From Phytohabitans sp036906915 (lineage in GTDB: Bacteria; Actinomycetota; Actinomycetes; Mycobacteriales; Micromonosporaceae), in NCBI RefSeq assembly GCF_036906915.1, contig NZ_JBAKHX010000019.1:42805-106804 (forward strand): DNA of 64,000 bases. Reading direction: 5' to 3'. Under the pieces are notes generated by a model, which searched no databases, was not told the origin of the DNA, and saw only the letters and a list, made by a program, of their open reading frames with translations. Of the stretch, positions 42,363 to 50,648 are shown in pieces. The translations under genes were made by a program, and so were the position numbers. Positions within the stretch are counted from its first letter, which is position 1. Each line of letters starts with the position of its first letter.

Positions 42363-42916
42363 CCGGCACCTGCCGCCTCCCGTTCGTATATCTGACGCAG
42401 CCGCTCCCTGGCCCGGAACGCCAGCGCCGCGACCCCGCCGGGCGTGAGGCCGAGCAGGGGCGCGACCTGCGCGTGCGGCTCGCCCTCGATGGCGGTGTGC
42501 CACAGCACGGTGCGCCATCGCTCGGGCAGCTTGGCGAACGCCCGGGCGGCGTGCAGCCGTTCGAGCCGGGCGATCGTCGTGTCGTGGAAGGGCACCACCT
42601 GTTCGTACCGCGACAGGTCATCGGTGAACTCGATGCGGCGGTCGCGGCGCACCCGGTCGTACCGGACGTGCCGCAGGGTGGTGTGCAGGTACGCCCGGAA
42701 CGCGACGTGCGGGCCGCGACCGGCGCGCAGCACCGCGAGCACCTTGGCGAACGTCTCGGCGACGAGGTCGTCGGCGTCGGCCGGGCAGTGGACGAGCGTG
42801 TATGCGAGCCGCCGAGCGGCTCCGGCGTGCCGTGCGTAGAGCGCGCCGTACGCGGTTAGGTCGCCGCCGCGTACGGCGGCGAGCAGATGGGCGTCACTCA
42901 ACTCCTGGGTCGTCAA
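42359..42916 (-). CDS. ECF RNA polymerase sigma factor
   Basis: 185 residues from TTG 42916 behind a strong GGAGGCGGAG site. Region 2: LLAAVRGGDLTAYGALYARH, ADDLVAETFAKVLAVLRAG, LHTTLRHVRYDRVRRDRR. Region 4: LPERWRTVLWHTAIEGEPHA, then VAPLLGLTPGGVAALAFRAR. This form (ECF with an H..IEGE..A..A.LLG motif) is common in Streptomyces-like genomes with large C-terminal partners; here no extension is present. It overlaps gtrA 2 and may drive glycan-modification genes. No anti-sigma gene is adjacent. Confidence 0.9.
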   Translation of the reverse strand: MTTQELSDAHLLAAVRGGDLTAYGALYARHAGAARRLAYTLVHCPADADDLVAETFAKVLAVLRAGRGPHVAFRAYLHTTLRHVRYDRVRRDRRIEFTDDLSRYEQVVPFHDTTIARLERLHAARAFAKLPERWRTVLWHTAIEGEPHAQVAPLLGLTPGGVAALAFRARERLRQIYEREAAGAG

Positions 42917-43254
42917 CTCCGCCTCCTGGGGGACTAATCGGGCGGTTCACCAGATAGCTGTCACCCTAGGGCAATACGGGCGAGTAGCGAAGGGGTGATT
43001 TTCACCAGGGCCGGAACGTGATCCGTCTGAAAATCTTGCGCGAAGTTGCGCATGGGAGCGTGGAAAAGGCCGTCAGAGTGCAGGTCGGCCGCAGCTTGTG
43101 CACATTTTCACAACCGCTCACGCTGCCCCGAACGGCGGCTCGGTTTACGCTGACTGGAAATCCTGTGACCTCGTACGGCGTGGCGGTTTTTCCGGTACGT
43201 CCGTACTACGCATTTCCAATTTCGGTCAACGACGACCACCAAGGAGAACAGGTC
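42917..43254 (+). promoter_or_regulatory. pckG upstream region (338 bp)
   Basis: Non-coding gap between the sigma factor and pckG with lower GC. It holds a CRP-like palindrome at 43097-43112, a GCGCGAAGTTGCGC inverted repeat near 43038, a run of five T near 43190 and an AAGGAG ribosome site at 43241. An in-frame GTG at 43018 keeps the frame open through this region, but the codons look non-coding. Confidence 0.5.
43097..43112. promoter_or_regulatory. CRP/GlxR-like site upstream of pckG
   Basis: TGTGCACATTTTCACA, matching the CRP consensus TGTGA-N6-TCACA at all but one of its ten defined positions. Located 143 bp before the pckG start. Inference: cAMP-dependent control of gluconeogenesis. Confidence 0.5.
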
Positions 43255-45099
43255 ATGACGGCTCCTCCGGCTACCGTCCCCGGGCTCGACAGCGCCCCTA
43301 CCCGCCACCCGAAGCTTCTCGCATGGGTAGGTGAGGTCGCCGACCTGACCACCCCCGATCGGATCGTCTGGTGCGACGGCTCCGAAGCAGAGTGGCGGCG
43401 GCTCACCGACGAACTGGTCGACGCCGGCACCCTCGTCCGGCTCAACGCGGAGCGCAAGCCCAACTCGTTCTGGGCCCGCACCGACCCGTCCGACGTGGCG
43501 CGGGTGGAGGAGCGCACGTTCATCTGCTCGGTCGACGAGGCCGACGCCGGTCCCACCAACAACTGGATGGCACCGGCCGAGATGAAGCGCACGATGACCG
43601 GCCTGTACCGGGGCAGCATGCGGGGCCGGACGATGTACGTGATCCCGTTCTGCATGGGCTCGCTGGAGGCGGCCGAGCCGATGTTCGGCGTGGAGCTGAC
43701 CGACAGCCCCTACGTCGTAGCGTCGATGCGGATCATGACGCGAATGGGAAGCGATGTGCTCGAAGCCATGGGCGACGATGCCTGGTTCGTGCACGCGCTG
43801 CACTCGGTCGGCGCGCCTCTCGATAACGACGAGGCCGACACGGCCTGGCCCTGCAACCAGACCAAGTACATCTCGCACTTCCCGGAGACCCGCGAAATCT
43901 GGTCGTACGGGTCCGGGTACGGCGGCAACTCGCTGCTCGGCAAGAAGTGCTACTCCCTGCGTATCGCCAGCGTCATGGCCCGCGACGAGGGCTGGCTGGC
44001 CGAGCACATGCTGATCCTCAAGCTGACCTCGCCCGAAGGGCGCGTGCACTACGTGGCGGGCGCATTCCCGTCGGCGTGCGGCAAGACCAACCTCGCGATG
44101 CTCCAACCCACGATCCCCGGCTGGAAGGTCGAGACGATCGGCGACGACATCGCGTGGATGCGCTTCGGTGACGACGGCCGCCTGTACGCCACGAACCCCG
44201 AATACGGGCTGTTCGGCGTGGCGCCGGGCACCGACTGGAAGACCAACCCCAACGCCATGCGCACGCTGGACCGGGGCAACTCCGTCTTCACCAACGTCGC
44301 CCTCACCGACGACGGCGACATCTGGTGGGAGGGCATGGGCGAGCCGCCCGCGCACCTCACCGACTGGAAGGCCAACGACTGGACACCCGACTCGGACGAG
44401 CTGTCCAGCCACCCCAACTCGCGTTTCTGCACGCCGATCACGCAGTGCCCGATCCTCGCCGACGAGTACTACGACCCGCGCGGCGTGCCGATCGACGCGA
44501 TCCTCTTCGGCGGTCGCCGCAAGACCACGATCCCGCTGGTCACGGAGGCCCGTGACTGGGTGCACGGCGTGTACATGGGCGCGACGCTCTCGTCCGAGAC
44601 GACCGCTGCGGCGGTGGGCCAGGTCGGCGTCGTGCGGCGCGATCCGATGGCGATGCTGCCCTTCATCGGGTACCACGGCGGCGACTACTTCCGGCACTGG
44701 ATCGAGATGGGCAAGGGCGCGGGTGCCGGTGCCGGCGACGCCAGCAAGCTTCCCAAGATCTTCTATGTGAACTGGTTCCGCCGCGGCGACGACGGCCGCT
44801 TCCTGTGGCCAGGCTTCGGCGAGAACTCGCGGGTCCTCAAGTGGATCGTCGAGCGGCTGGAAGGCAGCGGCGCGGCCGTCGAGACGCCGATCGGCTTCGT
44901 GCCGACCGCCGACGCGCTCGACGTCTCCGGCCTCGACCTCACCCGTGACGACCTCGAAGAGGTGCTGCGGGTCGACGCCGAGGAGTGGAAGGCCGAGATC
45001 CCACAGGTCACCGAGTGGTTCGAGAAGTTCGGCGACAAGCTCCCTGGCGTCCTGTGGGCGGAACTAGACGCGCTGAAGGCTCGCCTGGACGCCGCGTAG
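43255..45099 (+). CDS. pckG: Phosphoenolpyruvate carboxykinase (GTP)
   Basis: 614 residues, the normal length of the GTP-dependent enzyme. Key parts: NSFWARTDPSDVARVEERTF, PAEMKRTMTGLYRGSMRGRT, GYGGNSLLGKKCYSLRIAS, the P-loop with active Cys AFPSACGKTNLAM, GDDIAWMRF, FGGRRKTTIPLV and GEGGN-equivalent GENSRVLKWIVERL. It converts oxaloacetate and GTP to PEP, CO2 and GDP. ATG 43255 has an AAGGAG site 8 bp upstream; longer in-frame starts lack support. A long hairpin follows the stop. Confidence 0.96.
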   Translation: MTAPPATVPGLDSAPTRHPKLLAWVGEVADLTTPDRIVWCDGSEAEWRRLTDELVDAGTLVRLNAERKPNSFWARTDPSDVARVEERTFICSVDEADAGPTNNWMAPAEMKRTMTGLYRGSMRGRTMYVIPFCMGSLEAAEPMFGVELTDSPYVVASMRIMTRMGSDVLEAMGDDAWFVHALHSVGAPLDNDEADTAWPCNQTKYISHFPETREIWSYGSGYGGNSLLGKKCYSLRIASVMARDEGWLAEHMLILKLTSPEGRVHYVAGAFPSACGKTNLAMLQPTIPGWKVETIGDDIAWMRFGDDGRLYATNPEYGLFGVAPGTDWKTNPNAMRTLDRGNSVFTNVALTDDGDIWWEGMGEPPAHLTDWKANDWTPDSDELSSHPNSRFCTPITQCPILADEYYDPRGVPIDAILFGGRRKTTIPLVTEARDWVHGVYMGATLSSETTAAAVGQVGVVRRDPMAMLPFIGYHGGDYFRHWIEMGKGAGAGAGDASKLPKIFYVNWFRRGDDGRFLWPGFGENSRVLKWIVERLEGSGAAVETPIGFVPTADALDVSGLDLTRDDLEEVLRVDAEEWKAEIPQVTEWFEKFGDKLPGVLWAELDALKARLDAA

Positions 45100-45117
45100 C
45101 TCAGTGACAAGGCAGTG

Positions 45118-45175
45118 AATGGTCCGAGTCGCATACGACGTCGTGCGAAGGCGCCGCGCAGCGACTCGGACCATT
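45118..45175 (+). terminator. pckG terminator, long hairpin
   Basis: Perfect 15-bp stem AATGGTCCGAGTCGC / GCGACTCGGACCATT, 18 bp after the pckG stop. The 28-nt loop carries its own ACGACGTCGT palindrome. Confidence 0.75.
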
Positions 45176-45176
45176 C

Positions 45177-45208
45177 GTCCTTCAAGTCGCTCCTACAACT
45201 TGAAGGAC
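45177..45208 (+). promoter_or_regulatory. Second hairpin in the 5' region of the 45236 gene
   Basis: Perfect 11-bp stem GTCCTTCAAGT / ACTTGAAGGAC with a 10-nt loop, two bases after the terminator and 28 bp before the next start. Either a second terminator or a leader element of the membrane protein gene. Confidence 0.5.
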
Positions 45209-45235
45209 GCGTTGATCACGGGGAAGCTGAGCGGC

Positions 45236-46042
45236 ATGAGGCCGCCTGCCGTTCGCGCGCTCACGGCGCTGCTGTATCTCGCGGCGGTCGCGACCGCGGC
45301 GGTGGAGGCCCTCAACTGGTGGCACGCCGACGAGCAGGGTTTCACGCTCGGCGTGCGCACCGGATGGGCTCTGCTGCGGTCGCTCGGCTTCCTGATCCTG
45401 GTGTGGCACGTGCGCCGCGGGCGCGCCGGCGCCAAGCCGTTCGGGCTGATCCTCGCGGTCACCACGGTCTTCGCGGTCGGCCGCCTGCTGGTGCCGCGCA
45501 ACGGCATGCCACCGCTGCCCGGCGTCCTCGCGTTCGCGGCGCTCGCCCTGCTGTGCGCCACGATCGTCGTGCTGCTCTACCGCTGGCCGTCGATCCAGGA
45601 GTACCTGGTTCGCCACCCGAACCGGCTGGTAGCAGACCGCAAGGGCATCAAGTGGCAGGAGGCGGCGCCGCGCCGCCCGCAGGCCACCGGCTGGCTGCTC
45701 ACCGCCCGGGTCGCTTCCTTCACGTACGCGCCGCTGATGCTGGTGCCGTGCCTGGTGTCGATCGGCGTGGCCTTCGACGACAGGGTGTACGCGCTGCCGG
45801 TGATCGTGGTGTGGTTTCTGGTCGCGATCGGTGTGAGCTACGCAGTGCTGTTCGCCTCGATCTTCCTGCTGCGGGGGCAGGGGTGGGCACGGTGGATGAT
45901 GGCGGGTATCACGCTGGGCGTGCTCGTCTTCGACCTGCCGCTGTGCTGGTGGCTGCTCGGCGTCGACGGACTGATCCGCGACGGCGGCCCGCTCGTGGTC
46001 GCCGCCGGGCTCGCCCTGTACGGCATGGGTCGGGCGCGATGA
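45236..46042 (+). CDS. Hypothetical multi-pass membrane protein
   Basis: 268 residues from ATG 45236. About eight hydrophobic segments, in two groups: ALTALLYLAAVATAAVEALN, LLRSLGFLILVWHV, FGLILAVTTVFAVGRLLVP and LAFAALALLCATIVVLLYRW. A hydrophilic middle (PSIQEYLVRHPNRLVADRKG) separates them from ASFTYAPLMLVPCLVSIGV, VIVVWFLVAIGVSYAVLFAS and the rest. No enzyme motif is seen. The stop overlaps the reductase ATG (ATGA), so the two are co-translated; a link to prenyl lipid metabolism is possible but unproven. Confidence 0.75.
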   Translation: MRPPAVRALTALLYLAAVATAAVEALNWWHADEQGFTLGVRTGWALLRSLGFLILVWHVRRGRAGAKPFGLILAVTTVFAVGRLLVPRNGMPPLPGVLAFAALALLCATIVVLLYRWPSIQEYLVRHPNRLVADRKGIKWQEAAPRRPQATGWLLTARVASFTYAPLMLVPCLVSIGVAFDDRVYALPVIVVWFLVAIGVSYAVLFASIFLLRGQGWARWMMAGITLGVLVFDLPLCWWLLGVDGLIRDGGPLVVAAGLALYGMGRAR

Positions 46043-47145
46043 CGGTGTACGACGTCGCGGTCGTCGGTGCCGGGCCGGCGGGGTCGTGTGCGGCGATCGC
46101 CGCCCGGCGCGCCGGTGCACGGGTGCTGCTACTGGACCGTGCCGAGTTCCCGCGCGACAAGGCGTGTGGCGACGGGATCGCGGCCCATGCGCTCGACGTG
46201 TTGGCGGAGCTTGGCGTGCCCGATCCGGTGAACGGGTACGCGCCGGTGCCGGTGCTGCGGATGGTGGGTCCGGGAGGCGGTGCGGTCGCCCGGGCGCTGC
46301 CTCGCCCGGCGTACACGGTGCCCCGCAAGGTCTTCGACGCACGCCTGCTCGCGACGGCGGTGGCCATCGGTGCCGAGGTGCACACTCACGGCGTACGCCA
46401 TCTTGAGGTGCGCGATGACCTGGTGGCCATCGACGGAGAATTCGTGGCGCGGGCGGTGGTTGGCGCCGACGGCGCCGGGTCCGTCGTGCGGCGGACACTG
46501 GGCTTCGCGCCCAACCCGCCCGGCCATCTCGCGCTCGCGATCCGCGGCTACGCGCCGGCTCGACCGGAGGTCGAGCAGCTCATCGTGACATCGGCGGCGG
46601 GATGGCCGGCCTACGCGTGGTCGTTTCCGGTGGGCGACGGGTCGGCCAACATCGGGTACGGCGAACTGCTGCGCGGTCGTCCGGTGAGCCGCGCGCACCT
46701 GCTCGACCGGCTGGCGAGGCTGCTGCCCGACGTGGATCCGGCGGCGGTGACGGGGCTGCGCGCGCACCACCTGCCGCTGTCGACGCGCCGTCCGCCGCCG
46801 GGCCGGGGCCGGATCGTGCTGGCCGGTGACGCGCTTTCGCTGATCAATCCGTTCACCGGCGAGGGGATCTTCTACGCGGTGCTGTCCGGAGCGCTCGCCG
46901 GCACCGCGTCGACCTCCGGGCCCGAGGCGGCCATCCGGTACGCGGACGCGCTGGGCCGGCGGCTGGGAAAGCACCTGCGGCACAGCCGCGTGGCGGCATC
47001 GCTGGCGAGCCGCCGGTGGGTGGTCGACCGGGCCATCCGCGCGGCCGACCGGGATCAACGGGTGTTCGCGTCCCTGGTGGATCTGGGTCTGGGAGACGGG
47101 CTGCTCGATCGCCGTACTCTTGGTCGGATTGCGGCCGGCAGGTAG
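46039..47145 (+). CDS. Geranylgeranyl-reductase family FAD oxidoreductase
   Basis: 368 residues. FAD-binding start YDVAVVGAGPAGSCAAIAAR, then DRAEFPRDKACGDGIAAHAL (the K-x-C-G-D motif of this family), VVGADGAGSVVRRTLG, and GRIVLAGDALSLINPFTGEG near residue 255. Relatives reduce prenyl chains or act in menaquinone and lipid pathways. A prenyl transferase gene begins 33 bp downstream, which supports an isoprenoid role. Substrate not assigned. Coupled to the upstream membrane protein by a 4-bp overlap. Confidence 0.87.
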   Translation: MTVYDVAVVGAGPAGSCAAIAARRAGARVLLLDRAEFPRDKACGDGIAAHALDVLAELGVPDPVNGYAPVPVLRMVGPGGGAVARALPRPAYTVPRKVFDARLLATAVAIGAEVHTHGVRHLEVRDDLVAIDGEFVARAVVGADGAGSVVRRTLGFAPNPPGHLALAIRGYAPARPEVEQLIVTSAAGWPAYAWSFPVGDGSANIGYGELLRGRPVSRAHLLDRLARLLPDVDPAAVTGLRAHHLPLSTRRPPPGRGRIVLAGDALSLINPFTGEGIFYAVLSGALAGTASTSGPEAAIRYADALGRRLGKHLRHSRVAASLASRRWVVDRAIRAADRDQRVFASLVDLGLGDGLLDRRTLGRIAAGR

Positions 47146-47177
47146 TTGTTTGTCGCTGTAAGCCCTACTCTGCATAG

Positions 47178-47948
47178 GTGAATCTGCGAAGCCTGATCTA
47201 CTCGGTGTACGAGCGGCGGCTGACCAAGAAGCTCACTGGCAAGCCGGTGCCGCAGCACGTGGGCGTCATGTGTGACGGGAATCGCCGGTGGGCGCGGGAA
47301 ATGGGGTACGTCGACCCCAACGACGGTCACCGCGTCGGCGCCGAAAAGATCAAGCACATGCTCGGTTGGTGCGACCAGGCGGGTGTTGGCATCGTCACGC
47401 TGTACCTGCTGGCGACCGACAACCTGCGGCGGCCAGCGAGTGAGCTCGACCCGCTGTTGCGGATCATCGAAGATCTCGTGACGGAGCTGGCCGAAGACGG
47501 CAACCCGTGGCAGCTGCGCGTGGTCGGCGCGCTCGACGTGCTGCCGACCGAGACGGCGACCACGCTGAAGGCAGCCCAGGAGCGCACGCTCGGGCGCACC
47601 GGTGGCGTCGAGATCAACCTGGCAGTTGGGTACGGAGGCCGGCGGGAGATCGCCGACGCGGTGCGGTCGCTGCTGCACGAGCACGCCAAGGCGGGCGGCA
47701 CGATCGAAGAGCTGGTCGAGGTGCTCGACGTCGACCACATCGCGGAGCACCTGTACACGCGCGGCCAGCCGGACCCCGACCTGATCATCCGGACCAGTGG
47801 CGAGCAGCGCCTGTCCGGGTTCCTGCTGTGGCAGTCGGCACAGTCCGAGTTCTACTTCTGCGACATGAACTGGCCGGACTTCCGGCACATCGACTTCCTG
47901 CGGGCGCTGCGGTCGTACGGCAACCGCCAGCGCCGCTACGGCGCCTAG
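47178..47948 (+). CDS. Cis-prenyl transferase (isoprenyl diphosphate synthase, Z-type)
   Basis: 256 residues from GTG 47178. Signature HVGVMCDGNRRWAREMGYVD (catalytic Asp in the first motif), GHRVGAEKIKHMLGWCDQAG, LYLLATDNLRRPASEL, then INLAVGYGGRREIADAV, DPDLIIRTSGEQRLSGFLLW and SEFYFCDMNWPDFRHIDFLR. It has the short-chain actinobacterial form (Rv1086-like), which makes Z,E-farnesyl diphosphate as a primer; the longer decaprenyl synthase is normally a separate gene. The product length here is an inference. It works in cell-wall lipid carrier supply. Confidence 0.92.
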   Translation: MNLRSLIYSVYERRLTKKLTGKPVPQHVGVMCDGNRRWAREMGYVDPNDGHRVGAEKIKHMLGWCDQAGVGIVTLYLLATDNLRRPASELDPLLRIIEDLVTELAEDGNPWQLRVVGALDVLPTETATTLKAAQERTLGRTGGVEINLAVGYGGRREIADAVRSLLHEHAKAGGTIEELVEVLDVDHIAEHLYTRGQPDPDLIIRTSGEQRLSGFLLWQSAQSEFYFCDMNWPDFRHIDFLRALRSYGNRQRRYGA

Positions 47949-47996
47949 GCCACGCACAGGGCCGCGAGCCGCTCAAGCGGAGCGAGGGCCAACATT

Positions 47997-48821
47997 TCAG
48001 CGCAGGCTTTGCAGGGCCGACGCCAGGAATTTGCCTAGCGCCTGCGGCGAGTCGATGGTCAGGTCGGCGGCGCCGGCCACCTCCTGGCCGGTCTCCGGGT
48101 TGGCGACGGCCACGCACACTCCGAAGAAGTCGGGGTCTTCGGCCTCCCGGGCGCGCAACGCGTTGAACGCCTTGATGTCCGAGACGTCGTCGCCGAAGTA
48201 CCAGGCGATGCGGGCGTCACCGACCGCATCCCGGGTCACCATGCCCTTGTCGCGGTCGACCGGCGGCTTCAGCTCGATGACCATGCGGCCACCCTGCACC
48301 TTGAGGCCCAGCCGGCTGGCTTCTGCCATACCCCACGCCTCGACCTCGGACGCCAGGTGCGGGCCCGTGCGGTAGTGCAGGGCGACGGAGAGCCGCTTGT
48401 ACTCCACCAGCGCGCCCTCGGGAAGCTCGGCCCTGGCCCGCTCGGCCAGCTCTGCCATGGCAGGCACCCAGGGCAGAGCGTCCGGCTCTGTGACCGTCTC
48501 ACCCATGCCGCGACTGTGCTCCAGGCCGTAGAGCCCGTGGAAGTCCACGTTGTCCAGCGTCGGGAACCGGTCGCGCAGGAAGTCGACCGGACGGGCCGAC
48601 ACCAGCGATACCTGCCGCACGTGCTCGGCCAAACCGGCGACGGCGGCCGTCACCTCGGGCACCGGCTGCGCGGCATTCGGGTCGTCTTCGACCGGCGCGA
48701 GCACCCCGTCGAAGTCGAAGAACAGGACGCATTCCGCGGCTCGCGTAGCGGTGTGATGCCACGCCTGATCCGCGGTGAAGGGACGGGACGGGCGGGCTCC
48801 GCCCAGGTCGTTCGGCCGCAC
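47997..48821 (-). CDS. otsB: Trehalose-phosphatase
   Basis: 274 residues from GTG 48821. HAD phosphatase motif I CVLFFDFDGVLAPVEDDPNA, motif II LVSARPVDFLRD, a lysine-containing VEYKRLSVALHYR and VIELKPPVDRDKGMVTRDAV, then motif III WYFGDDVSDIKAFNALRA. It removes phosphate from trehalose-6-phosphate. No trehalose-phosphate synthase is in the window. The gene is convergent with the prenyl transferase and divergent from the PhoH gene. Confidence 0.9.
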   Translation of the reverse strand: MRPNDLGGARPSRPFTADQAWHHTATRAAECVLFFDFDGVLAPVEDDPNAAQPVPEVTAAVAGLAEHVRQVSLVSARPVDFLRDRFPTLDNVDFHGLYGLEHSRGMGETVTEPDALPWVPAMAELAERARAELPEGALVEYKRLSVALHYRTGPHLASEVEAWGMAEASRLGLKVQGGRMVIELKPPVDRDKGMVTRDAVGDARIAWYFGDDVSDIKAFNALRAREAEDPDFFGVCVAVANPETGQEVAGAADLTIDSPQALGKFLASALQSLR

Positions 48822-49083
48822 GGGCGCCAGCGTACCCGCTTGTCACCGGCGCGTCCGTTGAGCTGAGTAAGGAGTCAGGCCGCTCGGCGCGCCGTGACCT
48901 ACGTACTACCCAAGCTGGCTTTGGACGGTTAGCTTCTATTCCATGGCGCGGGGTCATCCCAAGCCATCCGGCCGGCCCGGACCTGCGATTTTGCCACGGG
49001 GCCCGCATCCGACCCCGTGTCCACCGGGTGCCGGAAGCGGCGCGACGCGGGTGTCCGGGTGCACGCCCGCCAGGAGCTGGCCT

Positions 49084-50418
49084 GTGACGACTCGCCGTAC
49101 CAATCCCCGAGCCGATCAGGAATCCACCGCGATCAAGACCTATGTGCTTGACACCTCCGTGCTTCTGTCCGACCCGGCTGGTTTCTACCGGTTCGCAGAG
49201 CACGAAGTGGTGCTACCGCTGGTGGTCATCTCTGAGTTGGAGGGGAAGCGCCACCACCCTGAGCTCGGCTGGTTCGCCCGACAGTGCCTGCGCATGCTCG
49301 ACGAGCTGCGCATCAAGCACGGCCGCCTGGACGCGCCGCTGCCGGTCAACGACGTCGGGGGCACGCTGCGCGTAGAGCTCAACCACGCCGACTTCGACGT
49401 GTTGCCGCAGGGCTTTCGCAACGACTCGAACGACGCGCGCATCCTGTCGGTCGCGCTCGGCCTCGCGGCCGAAGGGCGCGACGTCACGCTCGTGAGCAAG
49501 GACATGCCGCTGCGGGTCAAGGCGGCGTCCGTCGGCTTGGACGCCGACGAATACCGCCACGGGCAGGCCAGTGACCCGACCTGGACCGGTATGTCCGATC
49601 TGGAGCTAGGCGAAGAAGAGATCAATCAGCTGTACGCGGGCGAGGCACTGAGCCTCGACGACGCCGCGGGTCTGCCCTGCCACACCGGCTTGGTGCTGCA
49701 CTCGCCGCGCGGCTCGGCCCTCGGCAGAGTCCTGCCCGACAAGACCGTCCGGCTGGTCCGCGGCGACCGCGACGCGTTCGGCCTTCGCGGCCGCTCCGCC
49801 GAGCAGCGGGTCGCGCTCGACCTGCTGCTCGACGAGTCGATCGGCATCGTCTCGCTCGGTGGCCGGGCGGGCACCGGCAAGTCGGCGCTCGCGCTCTGCG
49901 CCGGCCTCGAAGCGACGATGGAACGCCGCAAGCACAAGAGGGTCATCGTCTTCCGGCCGCTATACGCCGTGGGTGGCCAGGAACTCGGCTACCTGCCCGG
50001 CTCGGAGGCGGAGAAGATGTCGCCGTGGGCACAGGCGGTCTTCGACACCCTGGGCGCTGTCGTGCACGAGAACGTCATGGAAGAGGTCATGTCGCGCGGC
50101 ATGCTCGAAGTGCTGCCGCTGACCCACATCCGCGGCCGGAGCCTGCACGACGCGTTCGTCATCGTCGACGAGGCGCAGTCGCTCGAACGAGGCGTGCTGC
50201 TCACCGTGCTCTCGCGGATCGGGCAGGGCTCGCGGGTGGTGCTCACCCACGACGTGGCCCAGCGCGACAACCTGCGGGTTGGCCGCCACGACGGTGTGAC
50301 CGCGGTGATCGAGGCCCTGAAGGGCCATCCGATCTTCGCCCATGTCACACTGACGCGGTCCGAGCGGTCACCGATCGCTGAGGTGGTCACCGATCTCCTC
50401 GAAGACATCCCGCGTTAG
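49084..50418 (+). CDS. PIN domain - PhoH ATPase fusion
   Basis: 444 residues from GTG 49084 with an AGGAG site 7 bp upstream; an ATG at 48943 would add 47 Pro/Gly-rich residues. The N-terminal PIN nuclease domain has KTYVLDTSVLLSDPAG, SELEGKRHHPELG and NDARILSVALGLA (acidic residues). The C-terminal PhoH ATPase has GLRGRSAEQRVALDLLLD, Walker A GRAGTGKSALAL, AFVIVDEAQSLERG and a final LTHDVAQRDNLR. This PhoH2 arrangement is a toxin-like RNA nuclease plus helicase in mycobacteria. No antitoxin gene is adjacent. Confidence 0.92.
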   Translation: MTTRRTNPRADQESTAIKTYVLDTSVLLSDPAGFYRFAEHEVVLPLVVISELEGKRHHPELGWFARQCLRMLDELRIKHGRLDAPLPVNDVGGTLRVELNHADFDVLPQGFRNDSNDARILSVALGLAAEGRDVTLVSKDMPLRVKAASVGLDADEYRHGQASDPTWTGMSDLELGEEEINQLYAGEALSLDDAAGLPCHTGLVLHSPRGSALGRVLPDKTVRLVRGDRDAFGLRGRSAEQRVALDLLLDESIGIVSLGGRAGTGKSALALCAGLEATMERRKHKRVIVFRPLYAVGGQELGYLPGSEAEKMSPWAQAVFDTLGAVVHENVMEEVMSRGMLEVLPLTHIRGRSLHDAFVIVDEAQSLERGVLLTVLSRIGQGSRVVLTHDVAQRDNLRVGRHDGVTAVIEALKGHPIFAHVTLTRSERSPIAEVVTDLLEDIPR

Positions 50419-50496
50419 GTCCGATTTCGCCCCGATAAATGGCGTGGCGCAAGTCACAATAGCGGCCTGCGGTTTCCCTTCGGCCTCACGGTGCGC

Positions 50497-50648
50497 AATG
50501 GTGTCCTGCGGGCGCTCGCGCATCACCGGCACCATTCGTCGGGGGTGCGAGGCGCCCACGGCATGGACCGCTGGTCTCCAGCCACGGTTGGCACCCCCAG
50601 CCACGGTCCGCGCCGGGACCTTGCCCCCGACGAAGGGACCGCTTCGTG
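50497..50648 (+). promoter_or_regulatory. Structured leader of the lytic-transglycosylase-like gene
   Basis: Several mutually exclusive helices. AATGGTG (50497-50503) pairs with CACCATT (50530-50536). TTCGTCGGGGG (50535-50545) pairs perfectly with CCCCCGACGAA (50624-50634), while GGGGGTGC (50541-50548) can pair with GCACCCCC (50591-50598). The ribosome site can be closed by ACGAAG / CTTCGT (50630-50635 / 50642-50647), which includes the GTG start. It looks like a switchable leader, but the conserved blocks of the c-di-AMP riboswitch were not found. Confidence 0.45.

Noticed and set aside
45119..45235. In-frame extension of the membrane protein at 45236
   Set aside because: It would translate through both hairpins after pckG; ATG 45236 precedes the first helix.
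50419..50645. c-di-AMP (ydaO) riboswitch
   Set aside because: The expected conserved blocks (CGCYGAA, GGGGACCC, GGGGUGAAUC, CGUCAGCUAAC) are not found, although the gene type would fit.
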